DNA of 64,000 nucleotides from Helicostylum pulchrum (Eukaryota > Mucoromycota > Mucoromycetes > Mucorales > Mucoraceae): assembly GCA_025677825.1 (NCBI GenBank), contig JAIXMO010000060.1:62001-126000 (forward strand), given 5' to 3'. The position numbers were made by a program, and so were the translations under genes. Of the stretch, positions 11,441-21,235 are shown in pieces. Below the pieces are notes generated by a model, which was not told the origin of the DNA, did no database searches, and saw nothing but the letters and a program-made list of their open reading frames with translations. Numbering within the stretch: the stretch's first letter is position 1; each line of letters starts with the position of its first letter.

Positions 11441-12042
11441 ATAAAATAAAAATATCGGCTTTTTTAAAACTATACAAAAGTTATGTACAGCGGAAAGAAG
11501 TATATTTATATAAAAAAGAATAAGCTCCTTTAAAAGATGCGCATAAAAACAAAATACGTTTGTAAAAAAAAAAGAGACCATAATATGATTTAAAAAGCAT
11601 GTTTACATGGACGTTTTATTGTAACAGTTGATGGTTTAAAGTTTAGAATGGCTAGACAAGTCATAAAAGTCGCCAATAAGATCTTGATTACAAGCATAAG
11701 CAGTTCTAGGTATTTGATAAGCTTTCTTCTGTCATCATTCCATAACGCTTGAGATTCGCTTTAACTATTACTTCTCAAATTCAGGTTGAAAACTAATAGG
11801 CTACGTGTGGCTATTTAAAAAGTCGAATTAGACATCTGTTACTACCAAAAAAAAAAAAAAGGGCAAGTGAAGAAGGTATGCCGAGGGTTCTGATAAATGA
11901 TATATAAATGACAGTAGAATGCTGTTTATTCATCAGGTAACGTATTGCATATGTCGAGTTTTTATATATTTATTTATTTTAACGGTAGGAGAGCCACTAC
12001 TATAATCTATTATGCGTTAAATAATAAAACGCGCGACCTATC
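11441..12042. other. Intergenic region with one weak exon candidate
   Basis: About 600 bp separate the orphan ORF from the 3' end of ABCD4. On the minus strand, 11750-11640, an open stretch ending in residues NQDLIGDFYDLSSHSKL and a stop codon follows an acceptor-like ATGACAG. It could be a terminal exon of a lost gene. Otherwise only AT-rich sequence is seen. Confidence 0.3.
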
Positions 12043-13007
12043 TTAAACAGCAAGTAAGGAAGTTGACATCATATCCTCTTCTCCCTCGATTGAATAGCCA
12101 CCTTGGCCATCTAAACGTAAGATTTTTTGGTGGAATTCAATGACATTAGGATGGTGACTGACACTGATCATTGTCGTACCAAGATCAATTAAAGTTTTAT
12201 ATAAATGGTTTTCTGTGTCTTTATCCATGGCACTGGTAGCTTCATCTAAAATCGCAAAACGAGGTTTCCAATAAAACGCACGAGCAAATACCAAACGTTG
12301 CTGCTCACCGGGAGACAATAACGTGTTCCATTTTTGACTGTAATTTGTATCATAAGATTCGATTAACCCGGAGAGATGACTTAATCGTACCATTTCTAAA
12401 AGTCGGATAATTTCTTCATCGCTAACTAATAAATATAAAATAAAAAAAAATTGAATAAAGGGTGCTTGTAACATTTTTTTGTTTCTTTTTTTTACGTACT
12501 CTTTGTTGCGGGTGTCGTATTAGGATATAAAATTTGTTCTCTCAATGAGCCGTCAATAATATATGGTAATTGAGGAAAGAAAACAATATCTTTACCCAAT
12601 TTAACCTTCGGTACATGGACTTTTCCTTTGCTACAAGGCCATAAATAAGCTAAAGCGCGAAGAATAGAAGTCTTTCCACTACCGTTGGGACCAACAATAG
12701 CAACATGATCTCCTTGATTAATTTTCATATTCAAGTCCTTAACAATTAATTTTGAACGAGGAGAGTACAACGTAATATCTTCTAATTCAATCATATCGGT
12801 TTGGTTATCGTCTCTGTTATGAGGATGATCAATTTCAATATTTTCAATTTCATCATCAACCTGATCCAAAGCTTCTAATAATTCACCAATACGAGCAGTA
12901 TAACCTGCAAGGTTAGATAATTTACTTGACTCTTCAATAATAGTGGAGAATAAATAGATGAGGTACATGGCTACAAAGGAGTTCTATAATAACTTGGTTA
13001 GTTCAAG

Positions 13008-13039
<32 letters not shown>

Positions 13040-14328
13040 GATATATGTATATCGTAATTTACCGCACTAATGATAGCACTGAGCTCGCTAGCATCTTTAT
13101 CTTCAAATGTGCCAGCAAAAATAGGAATAGCAATAATCATGTAACTAAGGATAGATCCAAGGTACGAGAAACTCTCATTGGCCACTGGGTAAAGGGGAAA
13201 GAGGGTTAATTAAATGAATAATATACAATATACGATTGCATTTACATTTCAATGGAAGTTCCTTGTTAACAATAGTACGTTGATAAGTTAATAATGTCTC
13301 TAAACTCTTGGTAGCGCGGACCTTTTCTTCTTCTTCGCCATCACAAAAAGCAATTGATTCAACATATTGACGAAGACGGACATGAAGATAACTATACATA
13401 TATACATATATAAATTAAAAATTGAAAATGCAAAAAAAAAAAATATGTCAGTTTACCGAAAGTTTCCTTCTTGTAATTCTTTAAAAAATACAGCATTAAC
13501 GATTGGTTGAATAAACTTTTTACTGACAAAAGAACCCAAAAAGAAATAAACGAAGATTAAAAGAGGGCCAGCAAATCCAGTAACGGCCCAACATTTGTAG
13601 CCGTAATAGACTACCATAATAGGAGCAATGATCAAATTGGTTACAATTTGACGTAAAGTTTCAGTGAATTTATCTATGTCTTGTGTAATTCGTTGATCAC
13701 TGTAAATAAAAAAAAAATTAGATGCGAGTCATGGTTACACGTGTAAATATCTTACGGATTATCTATCTGGTCGTGATTCATAACAAGGGTATACATTGAT
13801 TTTGGTTTAATATAACGATCTTGCAAGTGAACTGTCAATAAACGTCTTGCTTTTAACGCAAACAAACCACCCATAAAGTTTAAAAGACTTTTGCACTAAA
13901 ATAAATATAAACCATAAAAGAATGAGAAACAAAGCAAGCCCATATTTAATAATTTTTAAACTTACAGTAGCAGCACTAAAAACAAGGAACAGACAAGGTA
14001 ATATGTAATTTCTAAAGCCAATGATATCTTTTGAAGTCAAAATAGCATAGAAACTACTTGGTATCATACCAACAAAATAAACAACAACTTGGTATATAAT
14101 GCTAAGACTGACAAAAGTCATGTATAACCAAAATATGCTATTTTTGCGGGCCTCTTTTGATGTTGACCAAACTTTATTTAATCCTTTTGAATTAAACAAT
14201 ACTTTCAATAAACGAAAAAATCGATTTAGAAACACACGGTCAAAACTGTAGTCTGGTTTCTTTGATTCATGTTGAAGCTCTTCATCGCTATTTAATATAG
14301 GCTCATGAGAAGAAAATGAGTTCCTCAT
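12043..14328 (-). CDS. ABCD4: ABCD4-like half-size ABC transporter
   Basis: Seven exons on the minus strand close in phase: 14328-13966, 13895-13756, 13699-13457, 13391-13246, 13184-13063, 12983-12500 and 12425-12043. The product is 626 aa, close to the 606 aa of human ABCD4. The N-terminal membrane domain shows GMIPSSFYAILTSKD, IIAPIMVVYYGYKCW and SYLGSILSYMIIAIPIF, which track ABCD4 block by block. The ATPase domain has Walker A GPNGSGKTS (436-444), signature LSPGEQQRL (from about 536) and Walker B AILDEATSA (Asp 560, Glu 561). In animals ABCD4 acts at the lysosome in cobalamin export, whereas other ABCD members import acyl-CoA into peroxisomes. The subfamily call is from sequence. The substrate in this fungus is inferred. 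The gene shares a 122-bp promoter gap with the oxygenase. Confidence 0.9.
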
Positions 14329-14450
14329 GTTGTAAATGTTGAATATTAAATTAAGGAAGAAGTGAGCCCTTATTTTTTCTTCTTTTTTTTTATAGATTTT
14401 ATAAATTCGTGTTACCCTTGTTTTTTATTTATTTTATTTTTTCTGTTAAT
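14329..14450. promoter_or_regulatory. 122-bp bidirectional promoter (ABCD4 / 2OG oxygenase)
   Basis: Only 122 bp separate the two divergent start codons. The region is T/C-rich on the plus strand just before the oxygenase ATG. A shared promoter follows from the spacing. No specific site was identified. Confidence 0.6.
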
Positions 14451-15173
14451 ATGGATTTATTTGATTTGTTTGGTGAACTTTCAATAAAAGAACAAGCTGA
14501 ATTAGAAGCTCGGCAAAAGACATTGAAGCAAAATATACAAGATAAACTAAATGCTTTACCTCAGGATCCTTTAAAACGTACCATGGCGGAAAACCGTACC
14601 ATCTTTACTCATCAACGTCAAAGTTTATTTTCGAAACCTGGTATTCATCATCAGTTATTAACACCCACGGAATGTCAAAATATTCTACATATCTGCGAGC
14701 AACAAAAAGAATGGACTACCGACCGCCATTCTGCTTTTGCAACAACAGACATTCCTATTCGTAGTAATACACAATTAGCACATTTAGAACAAGTTGTTAA
14801 AGACCGTCTGTTTCCAGAATTAGCACTTTTTTATCACTTCAAACAAAGCGACCTAGAGTTTCGAGATATATTTCTAGTTAAATATAGTGCCACTGCACAA
14901 ACGGGATTAAAAATTCATACAGACGGATGCTTGTTTTCCTTGACGTTACTTATCAGTGACCCAAACGATTTTGAAGGAGGAGGTACCTACTACCAAAGTA
15001 TAGATAAAGTAATACATTTAAACCAAGGAGACGTTGCTTACCATGACGCTCGAGTGATGCACAGCGGTATAGATATAACAAAAGGTTCGAGGTATATTTT
15101 GGTGGCCTTTATTGACACAGTAGATACAATTGAAAAGGATAAAAGAGCCAACAAGACTATGCTGCGAAAATAA
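14451..15173 (+). CDS. 2-oxoglutarate/Fe(II) dioxygenase, prolyl-4-hydroxylase type
   Basis: Single-exon gene, 240 aa. The double-stranded beta-helix carries the iron triad as HxD (His156, Asp158 in KIHTDGC) with distal His204 (VMHSG), and a 2-oxoglutarate-binding Arg214 (GSRYILVAF). A GGGTYY segment lies between them, as in P4Hc-type enzymes. There is no signal peptide; the N terminus is a charged helix. The family oxidises a protein or small-molecule substrate using 2-oxoglutarate, and the substrate here is unknown. ATG 14451 was chosen because the upstream in-frame extension has no ATG and is hydrophobic leader sequence. The stop codon lies only 12 bp from the 3' end of the convergent poly(A)-polymerase-like gene. 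Confidence 0.85.
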   Translation: MDLFDLFGELSIKEQAELEARQKTLKQNIQDKLNALPQDPLKRTMAENRTIFTHQRQSLFSKPGIHHQLLTPTECQNILHICEQQKEWTTDRHSAFATTDIPIRSNTQLAHLEQVVKDRLFPELALFYHFKQSDLEFRDIFLVKYSATAQTGLKIHTDGCLFSLTLLISDPNDFEGGGTYYQSIDKVIHLNQGDVAYHDARVMHSGIDITKGSRYILVAFIDTVDTIEKDKRANKTMLRK

Positions 15174-15185
15174 TTTATTGTTATT

Positions 15186-17061
15186 TTAATTGGTATCTAT
15201 GCCCATCACTTTGGCAACATCTATCTTTTTCATGGCGCTCACTGACCACTTTAAATCCTCGTCGTGCCTATTTCTTTTGTTTTCCAGGATCGCATAAAAC
15301 GTTTTAATATCTTCACTTAGATCAACGTGCGTACCTAAATAAAGAATAAGTTTGAATGCCCCTTTTTTTGTTTTGCATGTACACATAAATACTTACGTGA
15401 TTCATTTAATTGAATACCAATAAAATGGTACAAGATATTGATGGTACCAGGATTCAAATCTCCCATCAATCCCATGTCTTTCGCATCTTCTGGAGGAACA
15501 CCGTTTTGTAACGCCATCTTTTCTTGTTCGCTTCGATAATGGCTTATAACGACAGTCGGTTTAACCATGGCTTGGATTTGTTTTACTGCAGGGCATGTTT
15601 CTATTAACGATAATAAGTCTGGTATGATGAATTGCATTCTTCTTGTCCTGCAATAATTGTCAGATCGTTTCTTTATATAATACGACAAAAAAAAAATCTT
15701 ACCAAATTTCATGACTTGTGCTTGTGGTTGAAGTTGTTGTAACGCATATAAAATCATTATATCGTTTAAAATAGTTAATAGTATTGAATAGCTTTTTCAT
15801 AATGACTCCAGGTCTGGCGTTGGTACTTAAAATAATTAGAGCTATTGAGGATATAAAAAGATTTAGTACATATATAACAGTCTGGTTTTACATATAAAAT
15901 GCTTATTGTCTACCTCTTTGAAACTCTTTTGTCATGATCTTTAATGTTGATTTTGTGACATAGGTAGCTGCATTACTTACAGGGTAACATGGTGTTACGA
16001 TTGACATGACAGCATTATTAAATGCAGTAAGTTCGCTATATGATATGCGAGAACCATTTCCTCCCGGGATCGAATCCGTAAAAATTACAGGTGTTTGCCA
16101 CGGCCAATTTACCCAAGTTTTAAAGAACGAATAGAGCAGGCGTGAAATAGATAAATTTTCATGCTTTCCATTTTCAATCATGTACGTTTTTAACAATAAT
16201 AATGTCCAGGAACTCCCATTCAAATAACCCATAGGCTTGTTGTATATGTCTCTTTCTGTGGCCCAGTGTTTAATACATTGTAAGCTTCGCTTGAATATCT
16301 GGATGTGGGCAGGTTTTATTTGACTCTTGATAAATTTATCAACTCTTGGTCCGTCCATACTAGCGATACACGTTGTATCAATTCCATTTAACAATGAATC
16401 ATCTAATAAATCCAACTTGTCTGGTAATCTGTTTCCTCTTAGCCTAACAAATGATATATCAATCTATATATTTGTATATAATACACATATTTAAAAAAAT
16501 AGTCGGGTAAATAATAATAACAGTATGCTGGTACGTACGGATATGGAATCAATGGTACACTTTATAATAGGAACAGTTGTCTTTTTAATACACTACAAAA
16601 ATAAAATAAAAATAAGTTACTCCATTGGTTTGTTATAGGATGTTTATATAGTTTACCTCAACATCTCTTACGGTAGGCTGCGCTTTGAGTAATTCAGGGA
16701 GAAATCTATAAAAATCATTACGTCTTACAATCCATGGACACAACAAAACGAGATCTATATCGGCACCACGAATGTAGCCACCTAATGAGTACGAGCCAAA
16801 GGGTGACAAGATGCATTCGATTTCACCGCGTTTGTAATCGTGATACGATATGGTTTTTCGCTGGAAGTTAGCAGCAGTGCTATGCAATAATGATAAAACT
16901 TGTCGTCTGTTGACCAGAAGAAAAAGAAAAAAAAGGTTAAATTTATGCGTCTAATGTTTAACAAGATTGACTTTTTACTTTTTTATATAATCTTCGTTAT
17001 TTTCGACAACATTATTGTCTTGCAAGTAGGATATCCATTGTTCATCGGTTATATTAATCAT
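15186..17061 (-). CDS. Divergent poly(A)-polymerase-like nucleotidyltransferase
   Basis: Seven exons close in phase: 17061-16979, 16906-16657, 16592-16539, 16463-15914, 15841-15703, 15647-15397 and 15334-15186. The product is 491 aa. The nucleotidyltransferase core has FGSYSLGGYIRGADIDL (residues 64-80) with Asp77 and Asp79, and a third acidic residue Asp131 in the segment starting IDIS. The central domain matches canonical poly(A) polymerases in RSLQCIKHWATERDIY, GYLNGSSWTLLLLKTYM and VTPCYPVSNAATYVTKST. Compared with Pap1 (about 570 aa) it is shorter, and its core loop is altered (GGYIRGADID in place of GVHGPGSDID). It may be a paralogue with a special RNA target, or the sole PAP; sequence alone cannot decide. 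Confidence 0.8.
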
Positions 17062-17521
17062 GTGTTTATCAAAAAAAAAGTATTTCTTGAAAACCCTTAA
17101 AAAAATAAACGCGAGTTTTGTTGTGTTTTGACAAAACCTAGAAAAAGGGGCTATAATCGGGGTTCTGAAAATAGATAAATAAATCGATTGCAAGGTATTT
17201 CGATGCCGGAGCAATTAATATCATTATAAGCTTTTATATGCAGTCTAAGCATGTGAAAACATATTATTCCATAGTATATTAAAGTAGCAATTGAACTCAA
17301 ACAGGTTTTGTGTATTTTATTTTACTACAAGTACTACTTTTTATAATTACAAATTGATTTAATACGCCATAGCTGTCCGCTTTTCAACGTGGTAAATAGA
17401 AAATCAGCTCATAACAATTGTCAAACATTATTTATAAGGACTCACAAACTCTGCTTAACGACTTATTCTGTTTAGTACAACATATACACAATAAATATTT
17501 TTTCGTAAATAAGTAACAATA
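17062..17521. other. Gene-poor region 5' of the poly(A)-polymerase-like gene
   Basis: About 460 bp. The minus-strand frame of the first exon extends open to 17214, but the added residues look unlike any PAP N terminus, so I kept the start at 17061. The rest is AT-rich and runs into the TIR element. Confidence 0.5.
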
Positions 17522-18272
17522 CAGTAGCGGCTCTATTTAAGGATCGCATAAATGTGAACAGTAGATAACTACTAAAGAAAAAAAAAGCTCACTGAGATAC
17601 CTGAGTTTAAATAATCGCTCAAATAAGAAATCACTGCAGTTATAATAAATATTGGTTTTTACTTTTTAAAGAAACAGGAAACGCTTTTTGGACCCACATT
17701 TTTTTAATACAAAACAGTTGTTTTAAATATATCTTTGGTAAAAAAAATTAAAAATGTACAAAGCTATTTATTAGAACACCACAAAGCAATACATTTAAAA
17801 ACTACTAACTATGATATATATAGGACTAAAAAGAATCTTTTCATTCACTTTATTTGGTTTATACTGCATCCCTTTTTAATTTTTCATCACTTTGAAATCA
17901 CCTGTATTTAATTACTTTTCCCAGTTAGATTTCTAAAGATTCACTGCTGATACGCGCTTCATTCAAATATAAATTGATTCTCTTTATAATTTAATTACTT
18001 TTTGAAGTTTATGTTACTATCCAATCTCTCTATCAGTTTGATTATTATCCCTTTGTTTTAATAATATCGATTTGATTGTACACTTTTGAGGACTAGACGC
18101 TTTTAAATTTATTTTATATATTTAGTAGTTTTGTGAAGTTGGATTCCACCCTTAAATCGAATAGTGGTGACAGAGGTGTTAAAGCGGGGGGACCGAAAAA
18201 TGTTCTGGAGAAATCCACCCTTAAATCCATCATACCCTTAAATCAGGTCACCCCTAAATAGAGCCGCTACTG
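17522..18272 (+). mobile_element. 751-bp TIR element, nonautonomous
   Basis: The left end CAGTAGCGGCTCTATTTA (17522-17539) is the exact reverse complement of 18255-18272. The left flank is TA; the right flank is CA, so a TA duplication would be degenerate on that side. The interior has no long ORF. It contains the 218-bp dispersed repeat shared with 10351-10570. Near the right end the motif ACCCTTAAATC is iterated three times (about 18150-18245), with a CACCCCTAAATA variant running into the terminus. The end is shared with the truncated copy at 9503. A Tc1/mariner-type or related nonautonomous element is likely. Confidence 0.8.
17760..17977 (+). repeat. Dispersed direct repeat, copy B
   Basis: Second copy of the segment at 10351-10570, embedded in the 751-bp TIR element. 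Differences are mostly single substitutions and short indels, which suggests a moderately old duplication or two insertions of one family. Confidence 0.85.
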
Positions 18273-18734
18273 CACCAAATATTTTAAATGAAGACGAGTT
18301 GTCAAATCTCGCTACGCTCAATGGACATCCTCGCTCTTCGGGTATTAACTGAGAGTATCGTTTATTATTTTTTATAAAAATTAATTAAGGGAAAGGGAGA
18401 TATAGCGCTCGCTGCGATCGCGGATATGCGTCACCATGCGGTCTTAGAGACTTATTGCAACACATATTTTACAAATATGATTCTTTTTTTTTATTAATTA
18501 AGAAAACTCAGGTACGAAAGTAAAAACTAATTTGCGGCAGTAAAATTAACTTGTGAGCATAAACTAAGACAATATCATTTTAATAAATGTAGGATTGCTT
18601 TTTGAAAAGTCCTTTACTTTAACATACCGGACCGGACGTTACTGCTTTCACCGGATTTGCCGGACCTGTGTGGCCCGGACGTTTTTGTTTTATTTTTAAA
18701 CTATAAATGTCTTTTAAAATTTGAAAATATATCA
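18273..18734. other. Gene-poor region with two locally GC-rich islands
   Basis: Around 18305-18450 the sequence becomes unusually GC-rich for this window (for example CTCGCTACGCTCAATGG and GCGCTCGCTGCGATCGCGG). At 18628-18681 there are several CCGGAC-type repeats. No ORF is supported. These look like old transposon-derived segments rather than genes. Confidence 0.4.
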
Positions 18735-18808
18735 GCTTCCGTGGCGCAATTGGCTAGCGCGTCTGACTGTTAATCAGGAGGTTGGTGGTTCAAGCCCACC
18801 CGGGAGCG
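18735..18808 (+). tRNA. tRNA-Asn (anticodon GTT)
   Basis: A full cloverleaf can be drawn. The acceptor stem GCTTCCG pairs with CGGGAGC (one T-G), and the discriminator base is G. The D arm is GGCGCAATTGGCTAGCGC. The anticodon stem TCTGA/TCAGG encloses loop CTGTTAA with anticodon GTT. The T arm GGTGGTTCAAGCCCACC has the expected TTCAAG. There is no intron. A T-rich run follows immediately, as expected for RNA polymerase III termination. It stands alone between repeat-rich stretches. Confidence 0.97.
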
Positions 18809-19620
18809 TTTCTTTTTTCTTCTGAAGACCTTGTTTGTGTAACAGTGTCCGGAAATATCACTTTGGAAAGATGTCGTGTCTTGGCTGGTGGTTATAACTC
18901 TTTTGTTAATATGAGTTAAAGGATAAAACTAAAAGTATAATTAAAAGGTTAAAAGATAGATAGAGTTTATTAATTCGAACATTGTTCTTTTTATATCAGT
19001 TTGTGACTATTACAATTTATGACTACAACAAAGAAGCGAATTTGCCCTAGGGCAAAGATGTTTCATAAAAAAGAAAGTTATTTTTTGTTTCTCGGTTCAG
19101 CTTGTATAGCCATATACAGGATATGCAATTGCAAATTTTAACCGAGAAAGACCGCAGCTGCAAATATAGCCGGCTCGTCATTGAGGAGGGTATTGATATT
19201 ATGCAGAATTTATATATTAATTTTAATTCTATGGTTACTGTCAGTACTGCATAAACTGCTAATTATCGGATAAAACGGTTACTGGGTTAAGGAGATAATT
19301 CGATTTAAACAGTGGATTATGTGACATTTTATGCGCACAATGTTTGGAGATTGTTTGCAAACTGTTTTTTTTCTAATAAAAAGAAAAACGATCAAGTTTA
19401 TCAAGACGATACGCACAATTGGTTTTAAAAAAGAGCAAAAGCAGATTCCTCTACTTTTAATGAGATAGAACACTTGTAGTTTTTTAGAAAAAGTAACAAA
19501 AGTTTCAATAAAAATGATGTCACAAAATTTGGGAAATAACAGCGATAAAAAAACCTACACCCCCTCTATTTCTGTCAACTTTTTTTTTTTTTACACATAA
19601 CTCGTTAAAAAAAAATAACC
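18809..19620. other. Intergenic region, no gene seen
   Basis: About 810 bp between the tRNA and COQ7. It opens with the Pol III terminator T-run. A short minus-strand ORF (19473-19279) is low-complexity and not credible. The last 60 bp, with a T11 run, form the leader of COQ7. Confidence 0.55.
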
Positions 19621-20325
19621 ATGCTTCGAATTTCCAAAAGATTTTTCAACCGTCAACAGACCTCCTTGAGCCGTAGTTTAGCTACCTACAACAGTCCTAC
19701 CAAAGCCGTTAGTAATCGGTCCCTAACCAAAAAAGAGCGAGAGTACCTTGAACCTATGATTCGAGTAGATCAAGCTGGAGAAGTAGGAGCATATTATATT
19801 TACAAGGGACAAATCGCCGTACTGGGTAACGATAAAAAGCTGAAGCCTATTCTTCAAGAAATGTGGGATCAAGAGAAAGTTCATTTAGCACGCTTCGATG
19901 AACTTGTTGCTCATCACCGTGTTCGACCTAGTTTATTAAGACCGCTTTGGGAAGTTGCAGGGTACACAGTTGGGTTTGCGACGGCTACCATTGGTAAGGA
20001 GGCCGCTATGGCTTGTACTGAGGCTGTAGAGACCGTGATTGGAAACCATTATGATGATCAGTTGAGAGAGTTGGTAGCTATTGAGAATCATAATCAAGAT
20101 TTAGTGGATCTTAGTAAGGTAACAAAACAAAAATGATGGGTACAATGTAACTATGAGTTTAAAAGTTTTTTATTTTAGACTGTAGCGCAATTTAGAGACG
20201 AAGAGTTGGAGCACCATGACATTGCGGTTGCACATGACGCTCAACAAGCACCTTTACATGGTGTACTCAAAGCAGTTATTATGCAAGGTTGTAAATCAGC
20301 TATTTGGGTCGCTTCTCGCGTATAA
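19621..20325 (+). CDS. COQ7: COQ7, demethoxyubiquinone hydroxylase
   Basis: Two exons, 19621-20118 and 20179-20325, in phase 0; product 214 aa. The first 30 residues (MLRISKRFFNRQQTSLSRS) are basic and Ser-rich, as in a mitochondrial presequence. The di-iron carboxylate fold shows RVDQAGEVGAYYIYKGQ, the ExxH-type QEKVHL, EAVETVIGNHYDDQL and DEELEHHDIA. COQ7 hydroxylates demethoxyubiquinone in ubiquinone biosynthesis on the matrix side of the inner membrane. Length and motif order match the family with no missing ligand. Confidence 0.96.
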
Positions 20326-20666
20326 AAAAACAACTTAATAATTACAATATATAAATTCATACTTGCATTAATAATAATAAAAAAAAAGGGACGCGTTTTA
20401 TACGGCAATTGAAGTCTTTTTTTGATTGGTTTATTTCCCCATTTTAAAGATGCTTATTCGTTTTCATGTGGGTCCCCTCCCCTTCTTTTGAGGAAAGTTT
20501 TTTCTCCGCATTTTTTTTAAAAAAAACAAGTTACACGGCCAATGACAAGAATCGACATGTGAAAGTAGTACACCTTGTTTAAAAAAGGATAAATAAAAAT
20601 GGTTTCCGTTTTTTCTTTTCTTTTTTCTCTTCTTCTTCTTTACAACAACAACAAAATAAAATAATA
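20326..20666. promoter_or_regulatory. Promoter and leader of the SCP2 gene
   Basis: This 341-bp gap carries a CCAAT at 20539-20543. A pyrimidine-rich tract (about 20608-20640) is followed by a CAA-rich leader directly before the ATG. CT tracts and A/C-rich leaders are common at strongly expressed fungal genes, so high expression is a reasonable guess. Confidence 0.4.
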
Positions 20667-21144
20667 ATGTCTGATATCAAGGTCGCTGGTTTCCAAAGCT
20701 CTGAAGTCTTTGCTACTCTTAAACAATCCGTTGACGCTCTCTCTGCTGAAGAAAAGACTAAGCTCCTCAAGCAAGTCAACGGTATCTTTGAATTCGTTAT
20801 CAAGAACGCTGAAGGAAAGTCCGAAACCTTCACTGTTGACCTTAAGAAGGAAGGTGTTGTCATTAAGGGAAAGGGAAAGAACAAGGCTGATGCCGTTATT
20901 TCCATCAATGATGCTGATTTTGTTCAATTAGCTTCCGGTAAACTCAATGGTAAAGTAACAAAAATAAATTATTTCACAGTACAAACAACAACAATGGGTT
21001 TACTTATATAGTTTTTTTTTTTATATATAATTAGGTCAAAAGGCTTACATGTCTGGTAAGCTCAAGATTAAGGGTCAAATGATGATGGCTACCAAGCTTG
21101 ATACTGTCTTTAAGCAACTTGCTGGTGACAAGGCCAAGTTATAA
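20667..21144 (+). CDS. SCP2-type sterol/lipid carrier protein with PTS1
   Basis: Two exons, 20667-20949 and 21035-21144; product 130 aa, the usual size of a stand-alone SCP2 domain. Core segments are VNGIFEFVIKNAEGKSETFT, VDLKKEGVVIKGKGKNKADA, and SGKLKIKGQMMMATKLDTVF. The protein ends AKL, a canonical type 1 peroxisomal targeting signal. SCP2 domains bind sterols, acyl-CoA or other lipids; the stand-alone fungal form is peroxisomal and linked to beta-oxidation. Codon choice looks biased (frequent AAG, GTC, CTC), which fits strong expression. The gene converges on TSR3 with 91 bp between stops. Confidence 0.93.
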
Positions 21145-21235
21145 ATTTTTTCTGTTAAATAAATTCTTTTATATTCACACACACGCACACATACATACAT
21201 GTCTTTTTTTTTGTTTTGTTTATTTAATTTTTTAA

